Translations under genes and position numbers: made by a program
The notes under the pieces: generated by a model
What the model was told of the DNA's origin: nothing
Seen by the model: only the letters and a program-made list of their open reading frames with translations
Databases searched by the model: none
Part shown: piece by piece, positions 1 to 8,525 of the stretch
Numbering within the stretch: position 1 is the stretch's first letter
Layout of the letters: each line of letters opens with the position of its first letter
NCBI RefSeq assembly: GCF_009733595.1
Contig: NZ_WOFH01000006.1
Location: 434,001 to 498,000 of the forward strand
Length of the DNA: 64,000 nt
Direction of reading: 5' to 3'
Origin: Actinomadura litoris
Lineage (GTDB): Bacteria > Actinomycetota > Actinomycetes > Streptosporangiales > Streptosporangiaceae

Positions 1-1
1 C

Positions 2-91
2 GGGACGCCCGTCCTGCTGGAGGACCTGCGGACGGACCGGCGGGTGCGGGCCGCGCTGCGGGGCCTGCCGGTCAGCCGAGCGTCGCGGTGA
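2..91 (+). CDS. 3' end of a gene cut by the window edge
   Basis: Reading from base 2 gives an open frame of 29 codons ending in TGA at 89-91. Nearly every codon ends in G or C, the coding signature of this genome, which the other frames do not show as clearly. The visible peptide is Leu/Arg-rich (it contains LLEDLRTDRRVRAALRGL). It is too short for a family call. It overlaps the end of the convergent gene at 72-1070 by about 20 bp. The function is unknown. Confidence 0.5.
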   Translation, partial: GTPVLLEDLRTDRRVRAALRGLPVSRASR

Positions 92-1070
92 TCCGCGTGC
101 TGACGTCGTGCAGGAGCGTGTCGGGGACGAGCGTCGCGTCCGCGATCTTGGAGAACAGCGCGGGCAGGCCGGGCAGCGGGTAGTGGTCCTTGTCCGCGTC
201 CTGGAGCGCGGCGCGGCCGAGGGGCTGGTGCGCCAGGGACTTGCGGGCGCGGGCCCACGCCGCCTGCACCTCCTCCGGCGAGGGGACGCCGAAGCCGTGC
301 CCGACCGGCGCCGCGTGCCGGAGCTTGACCAGGGCGCTGTCGGTGAAGTCGGCCGCGAGCCTGCACCGCTCGCTCAGCCTCGCGCGGACGCCGTCCTCCA
401 GCCGGGTCATGACCGTGCAGGGGGTGCGGCAGCGGGCGGCGCAGTCGCCGAGCGCGGAGGCGACCTGGCTGTGCTGCCGGTCGAGGTAGGCGCGCCACCC
501 GGGCGGCGGCTCGGTGGAGACCCGCAGCGTCCGCTCGCAGGCGGCGCGCTCGGGACGGGTGTGGTCGCACACCCGCGCCGACCCCGGCTCGACCGGCACC
601 CCGAACCGGCTGCCCTCGCCGTTCACCGCCGGGCCGATCCGCGCCGGGTCGCCCGCGTGGCCGAGGACGGGCTCCCAGGCGAGCATCGCGAGGTACTCGC
701 TGGCGATGTGCACGGCCGCGACCAGCGCCGCCATGTCGCGCCGGTACCAGCGGATCGAGATGACCTCCAGCAGCAGCCGGTAGGCGGGCCGCAGGCTCGC
801 GAGCGCGCCGCGCGGCTGCTCCCGCGGCGCCTGCGGCATCCGGCTGGCCCGCGCGCGGTCGAGGAGGTCGTGCGGGACGTCGCCGACCGCCTCGGGCATG
901 CCGAAGTCCTCCGCGTCCAGGTCGAGGACCCGCTGGCCGAACGCGCACAGCGCCGCCACGCCGTCGGCCCGGCCGTTCGGCGCGAGCGTCCCCCGCGTGA
1001 TCAGCGCCTCCAGGTCGCCGAAGGCGTACCGATGCGCGAGTGCCTTCAGAACGTCCTGTGCTGTCCGCAC
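72..1070 (-). CDS. Hypothetical protein, 332 aa
   Basis: A 332-residue protein that I do not recognise. The GTG start at 1070 has a purine-rich AAGGTGGG stretch just upstream. The protein looks soluble, with no signal peptide or membrane segment. A region around residues 165-225 holds several Cys and His residues (VCDHTRPERAACERT, then GDCAARCRTPC), which could be a metal site or disulfides; this is inference. It stands alone, with aminopeptidase N upstream on the same strand after about 185 bp in which I see no gene. It converges with the partial gene at the window edge. Confidence 0.75.
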   Translation of the reverse strand: MRTAQDVLKALAHRYAFGDLEALITRGTLAPNGRADGVAALCAFGQRVLDLDAEDFGMPEAVGDVPHDLLDRARASRMPQAPREQPRGALASLRPAYRLLLEVISIRWYRRDMAALVAAVHIASEYLAMLAWEPVLGHAGDPARIGPAVNGEGSRFGVPVEPGSARVCDHTRPERAACERTLRVSTEPPPGWRAYLDRQHSQVASALGDCAARCRTPCTVMTRLEDGVRARLSERCRLAADFTDSALVKLRHAAPVGHGFGVPSPEEVQAAWARARKSLAHQPLGRAALQDADKDHYPLPGLPALFSKIADATLVPDTLLHDVSTRITATLG

Positions 1071-1255
1071 GCGCCCACCTTCCCACCTGTCACGATTTCC
1101 ACCCCGCGTCGCATCCGGCTCCCCGTGATGCTTTCCGCGATGATTTCACCTCTCAAGGCCAATGCGCCCCGTGACCATGCATTCCGTCCGGTATGGAGGT
1201 ATCCGGATCCGGTCACACGGCCACGGGGCGCCGGTCGTACCGAGCGGGGGCGCCG

Positions 1256-3790
1256 TCAGGCGGCGGAGCCGTCCTTGGCGCGGGCGCGCAGGGCGCGGGC
1301 CACGCCGTCGCGCCCCTCCGACAGCAGCCGGACGAGCGCCGCCGGGGGCCGCTGCTCGGCGATGTAGGACTCGGTCCGGTCGACCGTGGACTGCTCGATC
1401 ACCAGGAACGGGTAGGCGACCTCCGCGAACGTCTGGGACATGTCGCTGCTCCACTCCTTCCAGATCCGCCCGACCTCGGCGAAGTAGGCGTCCACGTAGG
1501 GGAGCAGCAGCGCGGTCTGCTCGGGCTCGACGAACCCGCCGAGCGTCGCCCGGAACACCGCGTTCGGGAGCTTGCCGGAGACGATCCGCTCCCACGCCGC
1601 CGCCTTGGCCTCCGCCGAGGGGGCGGCGGCCTTGCAGGCGGCGGCGTGCCGTTCGCCCGCGGCGGTGCGGTCCCGCTCGTGCTCGGCGTCGATCTCGGCC
1701 TCGCCCGCCTCGCCGGTGACGACCAGGCGGCGCAGCAGGGCCCAGCGCAGCTCGGTGTCGACCTTGAGCCCCTCCAGGGACTGCGACCCGTCCAGCAGGC
1801 CCCGGACGAACCCCAGGTGGTCGGCGCCGACGGCGGACGCCGAGAACGCCTGCACGTAGGCGAGCTGGAAGTCCGAGCCCGGCTCGGACTCCCGCGCCAG
1901 CTCCGCCAGCGCGTCCGCCATCAGGCGCACGCCCTCGTCCCGCCACGCCGGGTCCGCGTACTGGTGGACGGCCGTGCGCGCCTGCCGCAGCAGCGTCTGC
2001 GTGACGGAGATGTCGGTGACGCCGCGGATGCCCCGCATCACCAGCCGGACGTAGTCGCGGGTCGCCATCTCGGCGTCGCGCGTCATGTCCCAGGCCGCCG
2101 ACCAGCACAGCGCCAGCGGCAGGCCCTCCTTGATGTCGCCGATGCCCTCGACCAGCGTCTTCTGCGAGTGCGCGTCCAGCCGGATCTTCGCGTAGGTGAG
2201 GTCGTCGTCGTTGACCAGGACGAGGTCGGGCCGCTTCCTGCCGACCAGCTCGGGCACCTCGGTGCGGGCGCCGACGACGTCCAGCTCGACCCGCTCCCGC
2301 CGGACGATCCCCTCGCCGGTGCGGTCGTACAGGCCGATCGCGACGCGGTGGGAGCGCAGCGTCGGGTAGTCGGCCTTGGCCTCCTGCGAGACCGCGAACG
2401 AGGAGAAGTTCCCGTCGCCGTCCACCTCGTACTCGGCGCGCAGCGTGTTGACCCCGGCCGTCTCCAGCCACTCCTTCGACCAGGCCGCCAGGTCGCGGCC
2501 GGACGTCTCCTCCAGCGCGCCCAGCAGGTCGGTCAGCACGGTGTTGCCCCACGCGTGCCGGTCGAAGTAGCGCCGCACGCCCTCCAGGAAGTTGTCGCGG
2601 CCCACGTAGGCGACGAGCTGCTTCAGCACGCTCGCGCCCTTGGCGTAGGTGATCCCGTCGAAGTTGACCTCCACCGCGCGGATGTCGGGGATGTCGGCGG
2701 AGATCGGGTGGGTGGAGGGCAGCTGGTCCTGCCGGTAGGCCCACGCCTTCATCAGGTTCGCGAACGTCGTCCAGGACGCCGTCCACTTGGTGGCCTCGGC
2801 CTGGCACAGCACGCTCATGTACGTGGCGAACGACTCGTTCAGCCACAGGTCGTCCCACCAGCGCATGGTGACGAGGTCGCCGAACCACATGTGCGCCATC
2901 TCGTGCAGGATCGTCTCGGCGCGCCGCTCGTAGGCCGCGTCGGTGACCCGGGAACGGAAGACGTAGTCCTCCAGGAACGTGACCGCGCCCGCGTTCTCCA
3001 TCGCGCCCGCGTTGAACTCCGGCACGAAGAGCTGGTCGTACTTGGCGAACGGGTACGGGCGGCCGAACACCTTCTCGAAGTAGGTGAAGCCCTGGCGGGT
3101 CACGTCCACGATCGCGTCCGCGTCCAGGTGCTCGGCGAGCGAGGCGCGGCAGTACACCCCGAGCGGGATCACGGTGCCGTCCTCGCGGCGGTACTCGTCG
3201 CGGACGACGTGGTAGGGGCCCGCGATCAGCGCCGTGATGTAGGTCGAGATCTGCGGGGTCGGCGGGAAGTGCCAGGTCCCGCCCTCGGCGCGGTCGGCCG
3301 CCTCGTTGGTGACGACCTCGAAGTCCTCGGGCGCGCGCACCTCCAGCTCGAACGTCGCCTTGAGGTCGGGCTGGTCGAAGCAGGTGAACATGCGGTGCGC
3401 GTCGGCCGTCTCGAACTGCGTGTACAGGTACACGCTCTGGTCGACCGGGTCGACGAACCGGTGCAGGCCCTCGCCCGAGCGCGAGTACGCGCAGTCGGCG
3501 ACGACCCGGAGCTCGTTGTCGGCCGCGAGGTCCGGCAGCGGGATCCGGCCCTTCTCGGCGTCGTAGGACGCGGGGTCCAGGTCACGCCCGTTCAGCGTCA
3601 CCTCCCGCACGAGCGCGCCATGCAGGTCGATGAAGGTCGAGGCGCCCGGCTCGGCGCTGTCGAACCTCGCCACAGTGGTGGAGCGGAACCGGTCCTCACC
3701 CGTGGTGAGGTCGAGCTCGACCGCGTACGACCGCGCGGTGAGCAGCCGGGCCCGTTCCCGCGCCTCATCGCGCGTGAGGTTGCCTGCCAC
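1256..3790 (-). CDS. pepN: Aminopeptidase N (M1 family)
   Basis: An 844-residue zinc metallo-aminopeptidase that removes N-terminal amino acids from peptides in the cytosol. The exopeptidase motif GAMEN is at about residues 262-266. The zinc site HEMAH is at 296-300, followed by the third ligand Glu in WLNESFA at about 319, giving the M1 pattern HExxH-x18-E. The C-terminal half is the helical domain (ERAP1-C-like) usual for actinobacterial PepN. The length is typical for this group (about 840-860). The GTG start at 3790 has AAGGAG five bases upstream. It is a monocistronic housekeeping gene. Confidence 0.97.
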   Translation of the reverse strand: MAGNLTRDEARERARLLTARSYAVELDLTTGEDRFRSTTVARFDSAEPGASTFIDLHGALVREVTLNGRDLDPASYDAEKGRIPLPDLAADNELRVVADCAYSRSGEGLHRFVDPVDQSVYLYTQFETADAHRMFTCFDQPDLKATFELEVRAPEDFEVVTNEAADRAEGGTWHFPPTPQISTYITALIAGPYHVVRDEYRREDGTVIPLGVYCRASLAEHLDADAIVDVTRQGFTYFEKVFGRPYPFAKYDQLFVPEFNAGAMENAGAVTFLEDYVFRSRVTDAAYERRAETILHEMAHMWFGDLVTMRWWDDLWLNESFATYMSVLCQAEATKWTASWTTFANLMKAWAYRQDQLPSTHPISADIPDIRAVEVNFDGITYAKGASVLKQLVAYVGRDNFLEGVRRYFDRHAWGNTVLTDLLGALEETSGRDLAAWSKEWLETAGVNTLRAEYEVDGDGNFSSFAVSQEAKADYPTLRSHRVAIGLYDRTGEGIVRRERVELDVVGARTEVPELVGRKRPDLVLVNDDDLTYAKIRLDAHSQKTLVEGIGDIKEGLPLALCWSAAWDMTRDAEMATRDYVRLVMRGIRGVTDISVTQTLLRQARTAVHQYADPAWRDEGVRLMADALAELARESEPGSDFQLAYVQAFSASAVGADHLGFVRGLLDGSQSLEGLKVDTELRWALLRRLVVTGEAGEAEIDAEHERDRTAAGERHAAACKAAAPSAEAKAAAWERIVSGKLPNAVFRATLGGFVEPEQTALLLPYVDAYFAEVGRIWKEWSSDMSQTFAEVAYPFLVIEQSTVDRTESYIAEQRPPAALVRLLSEGRDGVARALRARAKDGSAA

Positions 3791-4039
3791 ATGAACTCCT
3801 TGGTCGGCTTATCTGCCTTGTGCCCCCCATGTTTACCAACCGGTCGGTGCACGGGTCCCGGCGCCACGGCCTTCGGTCGCCGCAGACCGACCGGAATCGG
3901 CACGAATCGGCGGGGAATCCGCGCGGACCGGCCCGGGTTGTCGTCTGTGGAAGCCTGGCGGGGAACCCGTGCCCCCTGGTGGGCGCCCTGTTCCGCCCCC
4001 GTTTCATGCGTTTGTGTTCGTTCCCTGAGGAGGCCGACG

Positions 4040-4654
4040 TTGCCGAACGACGCTGTGACACCTGTGGACTTCTGGTTCGACCCGCTCTGCCCGTGGGCGT
4101 GGATGACCTCGCGATGGATCATCGAGGTCGAGCGGCAGCGTCCGATCGAGGTGCGCTGGCATGTGATGAGCCTGTCCGTCCTCAACGAGGACAAGGACGT
4201 CTCCGAGAAGTACCGCCGGATGCTCGACGCGGGCTGGGGCCCGGTGCGGGTCGCGATCGCCGTGGAGCAGAAGTACGGGGCGGACGCGCTCGGCCCCTTC
4301 TACACCGAGATCGGGACGCGCCGCCACCATGACCGGCGCGAGTTCGGCCGGGAGCTGTACGAGGAGGCGCTGACCGCCGCCGGGCTCGACCCGGAGCTCG
4401 CGTCCGCCGCCGACTCCACCACCTACGACGACGCCGTGCGGGCCTCCCACAAGGACGGCATCGACCGGGTGGGCCAGGAGGTCGGCACGCCCGTGATCGA
4501 GGTCGAGGGGCACGCGTTCTTCGGCCCGGTCGTGACGCCCGCGCCGCGCGGGGAGGCGGCGCTGAAGCTGTTCGACGGCGTGCTCGCGGTCGCCTCCACC
4601 GACGGTTTCTTCGAGCTGAAGCGCACCCGCACCCGCGAGCCGATCATCGACTGA
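4040..4654 (+). CDS. DsbA-fold mycothiol-dependent nitroreductase (Rv2466c-like)
   Basis: A 204-residue thioredoxin-fold protein of the DsbA/FrnE group. The opening (DFWFDPLCPW, then RWHVMSLSVLNE) matches the mycothiol-dependent nitroreductase Rv2466c of mycobacteria, whose active site is CPWC. Here the motif at residues 17-20 is CPWA: the resolving Cys is replaced by Ala, so only monothiol chemistry is possible. A cis-Pro segment (GTPVIEV) is present near residue 154. The TTG start at 4040 is chosen because GAGGAGG lies seven bases upstream and it puts the motif at the usual distance from the N-terminus. It is divergent from pepN across about 250 bp. Confidence 0.85.
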   Translation: MPNDAVTPVDFWFDPLCPWAWMTSRWIIEVERQRPIEVRWHVMSLSVLNEDKDVSEKYRRMLDAGWGPVRVAIAVEQKYGADALGPFYTEIGTRRHHDRREFGRELYEEALTAAGLDPELASAADSTTYDDAVRASHKDGIDRVGQEVGTPVIEVEGHAFFGPVVTPAPRGEAALKLFDGVLAVASTDGFFELKRTRTREPIID

Positions 4655-4686
4655 GAGCCCGGCCGGACGGGGCCACGCGAAGGCTA

Positions 4687-4713
4687 GGTAGTTGCGACCG
4701 TATTGCAACTACC
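4687..4713. promoter_or_regulatory. Nur-type (nickel uptake regulator) operator
   Basis: A perfect inverted repeat: GGTAGTTGC (4687-4695), nine bases, then GCAACTACC (4705-4713). Inside it, TTGCGA-N5-TTGCAA (4692-4708) fits the published Streptomyces Nur consensus tTGCaa-N5-ttGCAA with one mismatch. It lies about 60-80 bp before the metal-importer operon, where a Fur-family repressor would block transcription when nickel is sufficient. Seen: the repeat. Known: the Nur consensus. Inferred: the binding protein. Confidence 0.75.
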
Positions 4714-4769
4714 AGGGATGCGCCCCCAAACTGGTCCTACAGCCAGTAACAGGTAGGACGGTGAGGGAC

Positions 4770-5477
4770 GTGCACGTACCGGACGGGTTCATCAATGCTC
4801 CGGTCTCGATCGCGGCGGGCGCGGTCGCGGTGGCGGGGGTCGGAGTGGCGCTGCGCGGCGCCCGGCGCGAGCTGGACGACCGCACCGCCCCGCTCGCGGG
4901 GCTGACCGCCGCGTTCGTGTTCGCCGCGCAGATGCTCAACTTCCCCGTCGCCTCGGGGACCAGCGGGCACCTGCTCGGCGGCACGCTCGCGGCCATCCTG
5001 GTCGGCCCCTACACCGGCGTGCTCTGCGTCTCGGTCGTCCTGCTCATGCAGGGGCTGCTGTTCGCGGACGGCGGCCTCACCGCGCTCGGCGTCAACATCA
5101 CCACGATGGCGCTGGCCACGGTCCTGGTCGGGTACGGGCTGTTCCGGGTGCTGCTGCGGGTGCTGCCGAAGACCCGGGCCTTCGTCGCCGGGGCCTCCTT
5201 CGCGGCCGCCGTGGTCTCGGTCCCGGCCGCCGCCGTCGCGTTCACGCTGATCTACGCCGCCGGCGGCACCACCGACGTGTCGGTGGGCAAGGTCGCCGCC
5301 GCGATGATCGGCGTGCACGTGCTGATCGGCATCGGCGAGGCGCTGATCACCGCCGTGACGGTCTCCAGCGTCCTCGCCGTCCGCCCCGACCTCGTGTACG
5401 GGGCGCGCGACATGATCAAGCCGCTCCAGCTGCGGCCCGCCGGCGCCGACGGCTCGGCCGAGCCGTCCCGCGCCTGA
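4770..5477 (+). CDS. cbiM: ECF nickel/cobalt transporter substrate-binding membrane protein CbiM/NikM
   Basis: A 235-residue integral membrane S component. The N-terminus MHVPDGF is diagnostic: in CbiM/NikM the amino group of Met1 and His2 help coordinate the metal, so translation must begin at the GTG at 4770 and not at the upstream in-frame starts (4761 or 4692). Several hydrophobic segments and a further His-containing loop (SGTSGHLLGG) follow. It is the first gene of a four-gene importer. The Nur box upstream argues for nickel as the main substrate, although the family also carries cobalt. Confidence 0.93.
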   Translation: MHVPDGFINAPVSIAAGAVAVAGVGVALRGARRELDDRTAPLAGLTAAFVFAAQMLNFPVASGTSGHLLGGTLAAILVGPYTGVLCVSVVLLMQGLLFADGGLTALGVNITTMALATVLVGYGLFRVLLRVLPKTRAFVAGASFAAAVVSVPAAAVAFTLIYAAGGTTDVSVGKVAAAMIGVHVLIGIGEALITAVTVSSVLAVRPDLVYGARDMIKPLQLRPAGADGSAEPSRA

Positions 5478-5498
5478 GCCCGGACCTGAAGGAGGACC

Positions 5499-5819
5499 AT
5501 GAACATCAAGCGCTTCTTCGTCGGGTTCCTGCTCGTCTCGCTCGTGCTCGCCGGGGTGGTGAGCTACTACGCCAGCTCCAGCCCCGACGGCCTGGAGAAG
5601 GTCGCCGCCGACAAGGGCATCGACTCCAAGGAGAAGGACCACTCCCTCAAGGACTCCCCGCTCGGCGACTACGGGGTCAAGGGGGTCGGCGACGCCCGGC
5701 TGTCCGGCGGCCTCGCGGGGGTGATCGGCGTCGGCGTCGTGCTGCTCGCCGGCGGCGGCCTGTTCTGGGTGATGCGGCGCCGCGAGCCCTCCTCCGGCCC
5801 GTCCCGGGACGCCTCCTAG
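5499..5819 (+). CDS. cbiN: CbiN-like / PDGLE-domain component of the metal ECF importer
   Basis: A 106-residue protein with an N-terminal membrane helix (about residues 6-25), the signature SSPDGLEKVA at about 27-36, a polar external loop, and a second helix near the C-terminus (about 70-92). The PDGLE domain is the extra component of Co/Ni ECF systems needed for full transport. The ATG is preceded by AAGGAGGA. The next gene starts on its last stop-codon base (GTG at 5819), so translation is coupled. Confidence 0.9.
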   Translation: MNIKRFFVGFLLVSLVLAGVVSYYASSSPDGLEKVAADKGIDSKEKDHSLKDSPLGDYGVKGVGDARLSGGLAGVIGVGVVLLAGGGLFWVMRRREPSSGPSRDAS

Positions 5820-6583
5820 TGGGCGCTGGGCACGCCCACCGCCTCTACGTCCCGCGCGCGTCGCCGGTGCACCGGCTGCCGCCGCAGTGCAAGATCGTCG
5901 CCGTGCTGGCGTTCGTGCTGCTGGTGGTGGCGACGCCGCGGGAGCGGCTGTGGGCCTTCGGCGCGTACGCGGTGCTGCTCGCGGCCGTCGCCGCCACGGC
6001 CCGGGTGCCGTTCGGCACGATCGCGCGGCGGATCGTCATCGAGCTGCCGTTCGTCGCGTTCGCGTTCCTGATGCCGTTCGTGGCGAACGGCGAGAAGGTC
6101 ACCGTGCTCGGGCTGCGGCTCAGCGAGAGCGGGCTGTGGGGCGCCTGGAACGTCCTCGCCAAGGGGAGCCTCGGCGTCGTCGCGTCCATCCTGCTCGCCG
6201 CGACCACCGAGCCCCGGCTGCTGCTGCTCGGCATCGAGCGGCTCCGGATGCCGCAGCTGATCACGCAGATCGCCACGTTCATGCTCCGCTACGGCGACGT
6301 CGTCACGGCCGAGCTGGGCCGGATGCGGGTCGCGCGGGCCTCGCGCGGGTTCGAGGCGCGCGACCTGCGGGCGACCCGCGTGCTCGCCAAGTCGGTCGGG
6401 GCGCTGTTCCTGCGCTCCTACGAGCGGGGCGAGCGCGTCCACCTGGCCATGGTGAGCCGGGGCTACGACGGCCGGATGCCCGCCCTGTACGACGTGGGCG
6501 CGACCTCCGCGCAGTGGACGGCCGCCGCCGCGCTCCCCCTGGCCGCCGCCCTGGTGACCGCGGCCGCTTGGATGCTGTCATGA
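5819..6583 (+). CDS. cbiQ: ECF transporter T component CbiQ
   Basis: A 254-residue energy-coupling membrane protein linking the S component to the ATPase. It has about six hydrophobic segments and two coupling-helix motifs of the Ala-Arg-Gly type (RMRVARASRGFEARDL at about residues 163-178 and MVSRGYDGRMP at about 211-221) that dock into the ATPase dimer. The GTG start overlaps the cbiN stop by one base. Its own stop overlaps the cbiO start as ATGA. Confidence 0.93.
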   Translation: MGAGHAHRLYVPRASPVHRLPPQCKIVAVLAFVLLVVATPRERLWAFGAYAVLLAAVAATARVPFGTIARRIVIELPFVAFAFLMPFVANGEKVTVLGLRLSESGLWGAWNVLAKGSLGVVASILLAATTEPRLLLLGIERLRMPQLITQIATFMLRYGDVVTAELGRMRVARASRGFEARDLRATRVLAKSVGALFLRSYERGERVHLAMVSRGYDGRMPALYDVGATSAQWTAAAALPLAAALVTAAAWMLS

Positions 6584-7392
6584 CCTCCTCGCCGCAAGGC
6601 CCACCGCCCGACGCGTCCTCGCCTGAGGTGCCTTCCCTTGAGGTGCCCTCACTTGAGGTGCGGGGCCTCGCCTACGCCTATCCGGACGGCACGCAGGCCC
6701 TCTTCGGCGTGGACGTGACGATCGGACGCGGCGAGCGCGTCGCGCTGCTCGGGCCCAACGGCGCGGGCAAGACCACGCTCGTCCTGCACCTGAACGGCAT
6801 CCTGCACGGCGGCCTCGGCGAGGTGCGCGTCGGCGGCCTCGCGGTCGACCCGAAGGACCGGGCGTCGCTGCGGGAGATCCGGCGCCGCGTCGGCATCGTC
6901 TTCCAGGACCCCGACGACCAGCTCTTCATGCCGACCGTCCGCGAGGACGTCGCGTTCGGCCCCGTCAACCTCGGCCTGCGCGGCGCCGAACTCGACGCCC
7001 GCGTGCACGACGCGCTGACCCGGGTCGGCATGGCGAACGTCGCCGACCGCCCTCCGCAGCACCTCAGCTTCGGCCAGCGCCGCCGCGTCGCGGTGGCCAC
7101 GGTCCTGGCGATGGAACCGGAGATCCTCGTCCTGGACGAGCCGTCCTCCAACCTCGACCCGGCCAGCCGCCGCGAGCTGGCCGAGATCCTGCTGGGCCTG
7201 GACGTGACCGTCCTGATGGTCACGCACGACCTCCCCTACGCGGCGGAGCTGTGCCCGCGCTCGGTGATCCTGTCCGGCGGCGTGATCGCCGCCGACGCGC
7301 CCACCCGCGACCTGCTCACCGACGCCGACCTGCTCCGGGCGCACCGGCTGGAGCTGCCGTTCGGCTTCGACCCCGCCGCCGCCCTCCGCTGA
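6580..7392 (+). CDS. cbiO: ECF transporter ATPase CbiO
   Basis: A 270-residue ABC ATPase that powers the importer. Walker A is GPNGAGKTT, the Q-loop lies in VFQDPDDQLF, the signature is LSFGQRRR, and Walker B is ILVLDEPSSNLD with a switch His in MVTHDL. The N-terminus carries about 25 extra residues that include a short repeat (PSLEVPSLEV) from a 15-bp DNA duplication. Only one ATPase is encoded, so it should act as a homodimer. It is the last gene of the operon; about 140 bp separate it from the next gene. Confidence 0.95.
   Translation: MTSSPQGPPPDASSPEVPSLEVPSLEVRGLAYAYPDGTQALFGVDVTIGRGERVALLGPNGAGKTTLVLHLNGILHGGLGEVRVGGLAVDPKDRASLREIRRRVGIVFQDPDDQLFMPTVREDVAFGPVNLGLRGAELDARVHDALTRVGMANVADRPPQHLSFGQRRRVAVATVLAMEPEILVLDEPSSNLDPASRRELAEILLGLDVTVLMVTHDLPYAAELCPRSVILSGGVIAADAPTRDLLTDADLLRAHRLELPFGFDPAAALR
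6625..6660 (+). repeat. 15-bp tandem repeat in the cbiO 5' end
   Basis: Two full units (GAGGTGCCTTCCCTT at 6625-6639, GAGGTGCCCTCACTT at 6640-6654) and a partial third. They encode EVPSL-EVPSL-EV, a non-conserved extension ahead of the ATPase core. Confidence 0.85.
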
Positions 7393-7498
7393 GGCGCGGC
7401 GCCGGCGACGGGCGCGTTCACATGGGGTGAATTTTCGGTTCGGGGTTTCTGCTTGCGCGCGCCCCCGAGGCTTGCCACACTCGTGCCGACATTGAAAG

Positions 7499-7513
7499 TG
7501 GCAACGGTTTTCA
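7499..7513. promoter_or_regulatory. Zur-like palindrome before the CooC-like gene
   Basis: TGGCAACGGTTTTCA is a 15-bp imperfect palindrome (AAC-G-GTT core, TG...CA ends). It resembles operators of zinc-responsive Zur repressors in actinobacteria (TGaaA...TttCA type). It ends 20 bp before the GTG start at 7533, where it could overlap the transcription start. The resemblance is by eye only. Confidence 0.4.
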
Positions 7514-7532
7514 TCTCCGAATTGAGGCATTC

Positions 7533-8480
7533 GTGAAGGTTGCGTTCGTCGGCAAGGGCGGCAGCGGCAAGACGACCCTGTCGTCGCTGTTCGTGCGGCA
7601 CCTGGCCCGGCGCGGGCTGCCGGTCGTGGCCATCGACGCCGACATCAACCAGCACCTCGGCGTGGCGCTCGGGCTCGACGAGGAGCGCGCCGCCCGGGTC
7701 CCGGCCCTCGGTGACCACCTGGACGCCATCAAAGACCATCTGCGCGGTGACAACCCGCGGATCACCTCCACCGCCGCGATGGTCAAGACGACGCCGCCCG
7801 GCGCCGGGTCGCGGCTGCTGCGGCTGCGCGGCGACGACCCCGTGCACGCGCTCGGCCACGAGGTGGACGGCATCACGCTGCTGGCCACCGGCCCCTTCAA
7901 CGACGACGACCTCGGCGTGGCCTGCTACCACTCCAAGACCGGCGCGGTCGAGCTCTACCTCAACCACCTGGTCGACGAGCCCGGCGAGTACGTCGTGGTG
8001 GACATGACCGCCGGGGCCGACACGTTCGCGTCCGGCCTGTTCACGCGGTTCGACCTCATGTTCCTGGTGGCCGAGCCCACCCGCAAGGGCGTCGGCGTCT
8101 ACCGCCAGTACACCGACCACGCCCGCGATTATGACGTCGCCATCCGCGTCGTCGGCAACAAGGTGCAGGACGACGAGGACGTCGCCTACCTGCGCGCCCA
8201 CGTCGGCGACGACCTGCTCACCTACGTCGGCCAGTCCTCGGCCGTCCGGGCGCTGGACCAGGGGCGCAGCGGCGTCGTGCTGGAGGAGCGCAACGAGAGC
8301 GCCCTCGACCTGATGCTCGCCGAGGTGGACGCCCGCGCCAAGGACTGGGACGCCTTCCAGCGGCAGGCCGTCGAGTTCCACGTCAAGAACGCGCGGAGCT
8401 GGGCGAACCGCGCGGTGGGCGAGGACCTGGAGAAGCAGGTCGATCCCGGGTTCCGGTTCCCCGTCGCGTACGCGCGGTGA
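7533..8480 (+). CDS. CooC-like P-loop ATPase (metal-centre maturation type)
   Basis: A 315-residue MinD/ParA-class ATPase of the CooC group, whose members insert nickel or assemble metal centres in CO dehydrogenase and related enzymes. The deviant Walker A KGGSGKTT is at residues 8-15, AIDADINQHLG is at about 32-42, and a Walker B-like VVVDMTAG lies mid-protein. CooC dimers bind metal through a CxC motif; here the only Cys in the protein is in ACYHSK, giving C-Y-H. The GTG start has GAGG five bases upstream. It follows a nickel-type importer, which supports a metal role, but no CO dehydrogenase or hydrogenase gene is in view. The client protein is unknown. Confidence 0.8.
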   Translation: MKVAFVGKGGSGKTTLSSLFVRHLARRGLPVVAIDADINQHLGVALGLDEERAARVPALGDHLDAIKDHLRGDNPRITSTAAMVKTTPPGAGSRLLRLRGDDPVHALGHEVDGITLLATGPFNDDDLGVACYHSKTGAVELYLNHLVDEPGEYVVVDMTAGADTFASGLFTRFDLMFLVAEPTRKGVGVYRQYTDHARDYDVAIRVVGNKVQDDEDVAYLRAHVGDDLLTYVGQSSAVRALDQGRSGVVLEERNESALDLMLAEVDARAKDWDAFQRQAVEFHVKNARSWANRAVGEDLEKQVDPGFRFPVAYAR

Positions 8481-8525
8481 TGAGGGCCCTACCGGCGGAC
8501 GGAGATCTTCACTAACCTGCCCGCC

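Noticed and set aside
1193-4654. A 1,153-codon open frame on the plus strand across the aminopeptidase gene
   Set aside because: High-GC antisense frame. The conserved M1 motifs are on the minus strand; only the last 204 codons (from TTG 4040) belong to a real gene in this frame.
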